Part shown: positions 61,213 to 64,000 of the stretch, in pieces
How the letters are laid out: every line of letters starts with the position of its first letter
Numbering within the stretch: position 1 is the first letter of the stretch
NCBI GenBank assembly: GCA_031553805.1
Contig: JAVBLC010000001.1
Location: 195,361 to 259,360 of the forward strand
DNA: 64,000 nucleotides
Source of the DNA: JAITVB01 sp031553805
GTDB taxonomy: Bacteria; Bacteroidota; Bacteroidia; Bacteroidales; Rikenellaceae
Direction of reading: 5' to 3'
The notes under the pieces: model-generated
Told to the model about the DNA's origin: nothing
Databases searched by the model: none
Seen by the model: only the letters and a program-made list of their open reading frames with translations
Made by a program: the position numbers and the translations under genes

Positions 61213-62886
61213 TTAATATCCGTACTTTTTCAGAATCTCATCTAGGGCATTCATATTCGAGACCAACATTTCTCGCGGGCTACTTCCAGAAACTCTGCCA
61301 ACAATGCCAGCACCTTCAAGTTGGTCCATAATCCTGCCACTACGATTGTAGCCGATGGAAAATCTCCGTTGTATTAAAGATGTGGACCCTTGTTGATGCT
61401 GTACAACCAAACGTGCCGCTTCTACAAACAGAGGATCGAGGTTGTTTATATCCCCCATCGACCATTCCTCCTCTTGCATATGGCCGTAACCGGGGAGTGA
61501 ATAGGCATATCGACAACCCTCTTGATGACCTACAAAAGCCACCAAGCGCTCTATTTCTGTCAGATCAATATAGGGACATTGCACATTCCATTTATTGCAG
61601 TCATACACAAACATCGCGTCGCCCTTCCCTTGCAATTGCTCTGCACCGATATCATCGAGGGCCATACGGGAGTTCGACGCAGATGTCATTCTAAAAACCA
61701 GTCGGGAGGTCATATTGCTTTTAGCCTGACCGGATACAATGTCGCTGGCCGGTCTTTGTGTCGCTAGGATGATATGTATGCCGGCGCCATGCGCCTTTTG
61801 GGTAAGGTGTGATAAGACTTTATCTGTTTCTTCTGAAAAGGCGATGTCGCTAAATTCATCAATCATTACAACGATATACGGCAAGAACCGATGCCCCACA
61901 GTAGGTTTTAACGTACGCTTGACAAACTTGTCGTTATATTCTTTTAGGTTGCGAACAGAAGCTTTACTAAAGAGAGCAAACCTATTGTCAGCCTCTATTG
62001 CCAACGAATTGAGCGTCATTATGGCTTGGGAAGCATCTGAAATAATCGCATTTTCAAACCCCTGTACCTTGGCCAGAAAATGATTTTGCAATGGTGCATA
62101 TAGATTAAATTCGATTTTTTTAGTGTCAATCAGGACTAACTTGACTTCTATCGGGTGCTTCTTGAATAGCAGCGACGCTATAAATGAATGCAATGCGACG
62201 GACTTGCCTTGCCCTGTAGTTCCTGCAATCAGCAAATGGGGCATTTGGGTGATATCCGCGGTTAAGACTTCATTAGAGAATGTTTTGCCTATGACAACCG
62301 GCAACTCTGCTTTCGAGTCCAGAAACGATAGTGTTTGTAAGCATAATCTCAACGGCAAGGTGTGAAGCGTGTCGTTCGGAATTGACACTCCGACTGTCCC
62401 ATGCTCCACAATGGGCATTATCACAACCTCTTTGGCGGACATTGCCAGAGCTATATCTTCACGCAACTTGATTATTTGCTGCATCTTTGCCCCTGAACCT
62501 GGTTTGACTTCGAATAGGGTTTTCGAGACTCCCGGATTTATCGTAATTTCTTGGATTTGGATGTTACAGGATAGCAATAGCTCGACAAGGGATGCCGCTT
62601 TTGCTTTTAATAACTCATCGTCATATTCTTCACCCGCCGCCGCCAACAACTCTAATGGAGGGAGCATATAGGTTGACGCCTCCTGCTTTGGATCATAAAC
62701 TAAAGGCTGAGCGTCCTGTTCGGGTTCAGAAATGGCTTCTAGCTCGGGTGATGTCGGATCATTATCCAAAGTTTCGTCTTCGCAGATAAGTATATCCTCC
62801 TGCAAAACCGTGTCGTCATTTGCTAAAGATGGGATTATCCCCTCTATCTCAATAGCCGTTTTTTTCTTTTTAAATATGCCAAACAT
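61213..62886 (-). CDS. Soluble FtsK/SpoIIIE-family DNA translocase
   Basis: A 557-residue ATPase lacking the N-terminal membrane domain of cellular FtsK; it begins MFGIFKKKKTAIEIEG and has an acidic linker (about 20-70). Motor: alpha part (ISPNPGVSK-like ITINPGVSKTLFEVKPG), Walker A LIAGTTGQGKSVALHSF (about 222-238), Walker B IVVMIDEFSDIAF, and ILATQRPASDIVSGQAK. A C-terminal winged-helix gamma domain follows (EAARLVVQHQQGSTSLIQRRFSIGYNRSGRIMDQLE). Probably moves or senses double-stranded DNA for the island, in transfer, resolution or defence. Confidence 0.88.
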   Translation of the reverse strand: MFGIFKKKKTAIEIEGIIPSLANDDTVLQEDILICEDETLDNDPTSPELEAISEPEQDAQPLVYDPKQEASTYMLPPLELLAAAGEEYDDELLKAKAASLVELLLSCNIQIQEITINPGVSKTLFEVKPGSGAKMQQIIKLREDIALAMSAKEVVIMPIVEHGTVGVSIPNDTLHTLPLRLCLQTLSFLDSKAELPVVIGKTFSNEVLTADITQMPHLLIAGTTGQGKSVALHSFIASLLFKKHPIEVKLVLIDTKKIEFNLYAPLQNHFLAKVQGFENAIISDASQAIMTLNSLAIEADNRFALFSKASVRNLKEYNDKFVKRTLKPTVGHRFLPYIVVMIDEFSDIAFSEETDKVLSHLTQKAHGAGIHIILATQRPASDIVSGQAKSNMTSRLVFRMTSASNSRMALDDIGAEQLQGKGDAMFVYDCNKWNVQCPYIDLTEIERLVAFVGHQEGCRYAYSLPGYGHMQEEEWSMGDINNLDPLFVEAARLVVQHQQGSTSLIQRRFSIGYNRSGRIMDQLEGAGIVGRVSGSSPREMLVSNMNALDEILKKYGY

Positions 62887-63192
62887 ATTCTGAAATCTTA
62901 TTCTGCCAAATTGAGCGTCATTTTCATAAAGCTCCCTAACTCTTTTGTTTTTAAGAAGTCAAAGAAACCCATAATTATTCTTCATCTTAATAAAAAACGT
63001 GGGCAATTACTCATTACGAACAAGCCCCCCACTCCAAATAAGTAGCACCCACGCAATCGTGGGCGTTCTACTTATTATTTTGGGAGTGTATAAAATTGGT
63101 TGTTTTCTCTTACCTCAAAAACAATCGCAAAACACTATAACTATGTATTGCAAAATTATAAAATCCTGCAAGAAAAGAGGTGGATGCCGCTC
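62887..63192. other. Gene-free stretch with a long imperfect hairpin
   Basis: 306 bp, AT-rich. The main feature is a 60-nt imperfect palindrome at 63029-63088: CACTCC/GGGAGTG, AATAAGTAG/CTACTTATT and CCCACG/CGTGGG stems around apex CAAT. No T run follows on either strand. An extra CGTGGGC copy lies at about 62998-63004. Confidence 0.5.
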
Positions 63193-63633
63193 TTATTTAA
63201 TGAAATGCAAGAAGATCGAGATCAGTAGAAGAAATGCGACTCCAAACGCCAAAGACCCCGGGTTCGCCACTCCGTCTATCTCCCGGTTCAGTTTCTTGTG
63301 AAGCCGGTGCAGCTTTACCCGAATTGAGCCCGGGTTTTTCATCCCGAGTATAATACTCATCTCCCGTTGGTTGAATCCTTGCTTTTCCAGGCAACGGAGT
63401 TCGACTTCTTTTGTGCTGAACCGGGGATTTCTTAATACGGCCTTTTCATCCCGGTCCAGGGCGTGTTCGCCGATCTCTACGATTTCATGCTTTTTCAGGG
63501 TGGGAAGGTCGATCGTTTCGACAAATTTTCTGTAGAATAACTCTTTGTCGTGCCCATAGCTATAGGCTAAATCGATCAGTTTGCGAATAAACATTAGTCT
63601 CCCGAGCGCAATGCGTTCCAGATCATGCTGCAT
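63193..63633 (-). CDS. Small HTH protein with C-terminal membrane helix
   Basis: A 146-residue protein. The middle part, RFSTKEVELRCLEKQGFNQREMSIILG and NPGSIRVKLHRLHKKL, resembles a sigma region-4 or LuxR-like helix-turn-helix. The C-terminus has one hydrophobic helix (LAFGVAFLLLISIFLHFI). Bacteroidota have longer proteins with TPR, one TM helix and this type of HTH; here the sensor part is missing or short. It may be a membrane-held regulator. Divergent from the secreted protein at the window's end. Confidence 0.6.
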   Translation of the reverse strand: MQHDLERIALGRLMFIRKLIDLAYSYGHDKELFYRKFVETIDLPTLKKHEIVEIGEHALDRDEKAVLRNPRFSTKEVELRCLEKQGFNQREMSIILGMKNPGSIRVKLHRLHKKLNREIDGVANPGSLAFGVAFLLLISIFLHFIK

Positions 63634-63816
63634 AACTCAATATTTTTAGCGCTGGGGTGCAGTAAATATAAGAAAATATTATAGAAGAACAAAAATCCGA
63701 TGCTCAAAATGCCCCGTTTTAAGTGATAACATTTTTGTTTTAGAATTACCTAACAATCAGGTCATTGTATATCTTTTGATAACGCGAATTTTCATGGTTT
63801 TCAGACACTTAGAAAG

Positions 63817-63824
63817 TATATTTG
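63817..63824 (+). promoter_or_regulatory. -7 element for the last gene
   Basis: TATATTTG, 28 bp before the ATG at 63852. The -33 region reads TGG rather than TTG. Confidence 0.5.
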
Positions 63825-63851
63825 TAGAGCAAAGACACAAAGTGTATCCCT

Positions 63852-64000
63852 ATGAAAGCATCACTGAAATCCATTCTTCTTTTAACCGTCCTGGGACTGT
63901 TCTCGATTGGCCGGGGCTACAGCCAGGAAGTCACAACGAAGATTCCTCCTGAGCTGACCGACGGCATCCAGATCGAGACCCATAGCCCTTACTTCAATGC
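63852..64000 (+). CDS. Partial exported protein, truncated by the window edge
   Basis: Starts ATG at 63852 with a signal peptide (KASLKSILLLTVLGLFSIGRGYSQ) and runs open to the right edge; 49 codons are visible. The mature start (EVTTKIPPELTDGIQIETHS) gives no family. Base composition is back to that of the main chromosome, so the AT-rich island ends before it. Confidence 0.65.
   Translation, partial: MKASLKSILLLTVLGLFSIGRGYSQEVTTKIPPELTDGIQIETHSPYFN

Noticed and set aside
1..64000. CRISPR arrays, rRNA genes and IS transposases
   Set aside because: No regularly spaced identical repeats with unique spacers, no rRNA sequence and no transposase frame were recognised in the window.

Overview
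The window looks like a chromosome segment of a GC-rich gut-type Bacteroidota, most likely an Alistipes-like member of the Rikenellaceae (inference). The reasons are the phylum-specific promoter pattern (TTG, about 19 nt, TAnnTTTG) ahead of many genes, the general lack of Shine-Dalgarno sequences, PorT-like and DUF-type Bacteroidota families, rhamnogalacturonan enzymes with signal peptides, an acn-icd-gltA cluster and a trimeric [FeFe] hydrogenase.

Layout. 1-4.4 kb: small membrane protein, phenylacetate-CoA ligase plus tandem-ACT protein, dusB and ung. 4.4-12.1 kb: SGNH hydrolase, DUF3467 protein, secreted bicupin, TIGR02117 protein, folB, B12-dependent ribonucleotide reductase nrdJ (perfect DnaA box upstream) and a lipoprotein. 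12.4-19.2 kb: secreted DUF5060/DUF5605 glycosidase divergent from a hydB-hydA-hydC operon, then mscL. 19.3-24.5 kb: SIMPL protein, HAD hydrolase, AlkD-like protein, glycogen branching enzyme, outer-membrane barrel. 24.7-29.8 kb: POT peptide transporter and a PL11-GH105 pectin (RG-I) pair. 30.1-35.0 kb: acn-icd-gltA, the oxidative arm from citrate to 2-oxoglutarate. 35.2-38.2 kb: HU-like membrane protein, dprA, tatD. 38.3-41.2 kb: a C10 (streptopain-like) cysteine protease followed by three tandem paralogous lipoproteins. 41.4-55.7 kb: mntP, sugar isomerase-like protein, leuACDB, rlmB, rplS, argE-like/argH, DUF1080 protein, hflX and dut. 55.8-57.5 kb: a flippase and tRNA-Pro(GGG).

From 57.53 kb to about 63.65 kb the sequence becomes visibly AT-rich and holds accessory genes: a free-standing M41-like zinc peptidase, a frameshifted DUF4468 gene, an orphan lipoprotein, a RES-domain protein beside a soluble FtsK-like translocase, and a small HTH/TM protein. 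This looks like a genomic island next to the tRNA, although no integrase is present in the window. The final 150 bases start another secreted protein in normal-GC sequence.

Two things stand out. First, the C10 protease gene carries four copies of an 8-bp repeat inside its signal-peptide codons and is out of frame as sequenced; one added unit or two lost units restores a perfect lipoprotein signal peptide. This suggests a phase-variable surface protease with candidate inhibitors encoded just downstream. Second, a composite family of hairpin-rich intergenic repeats (core GCTTTTTATAAAAAGC) sits at the 3' ends of genes, at five of the seven convergent junctions in the window.
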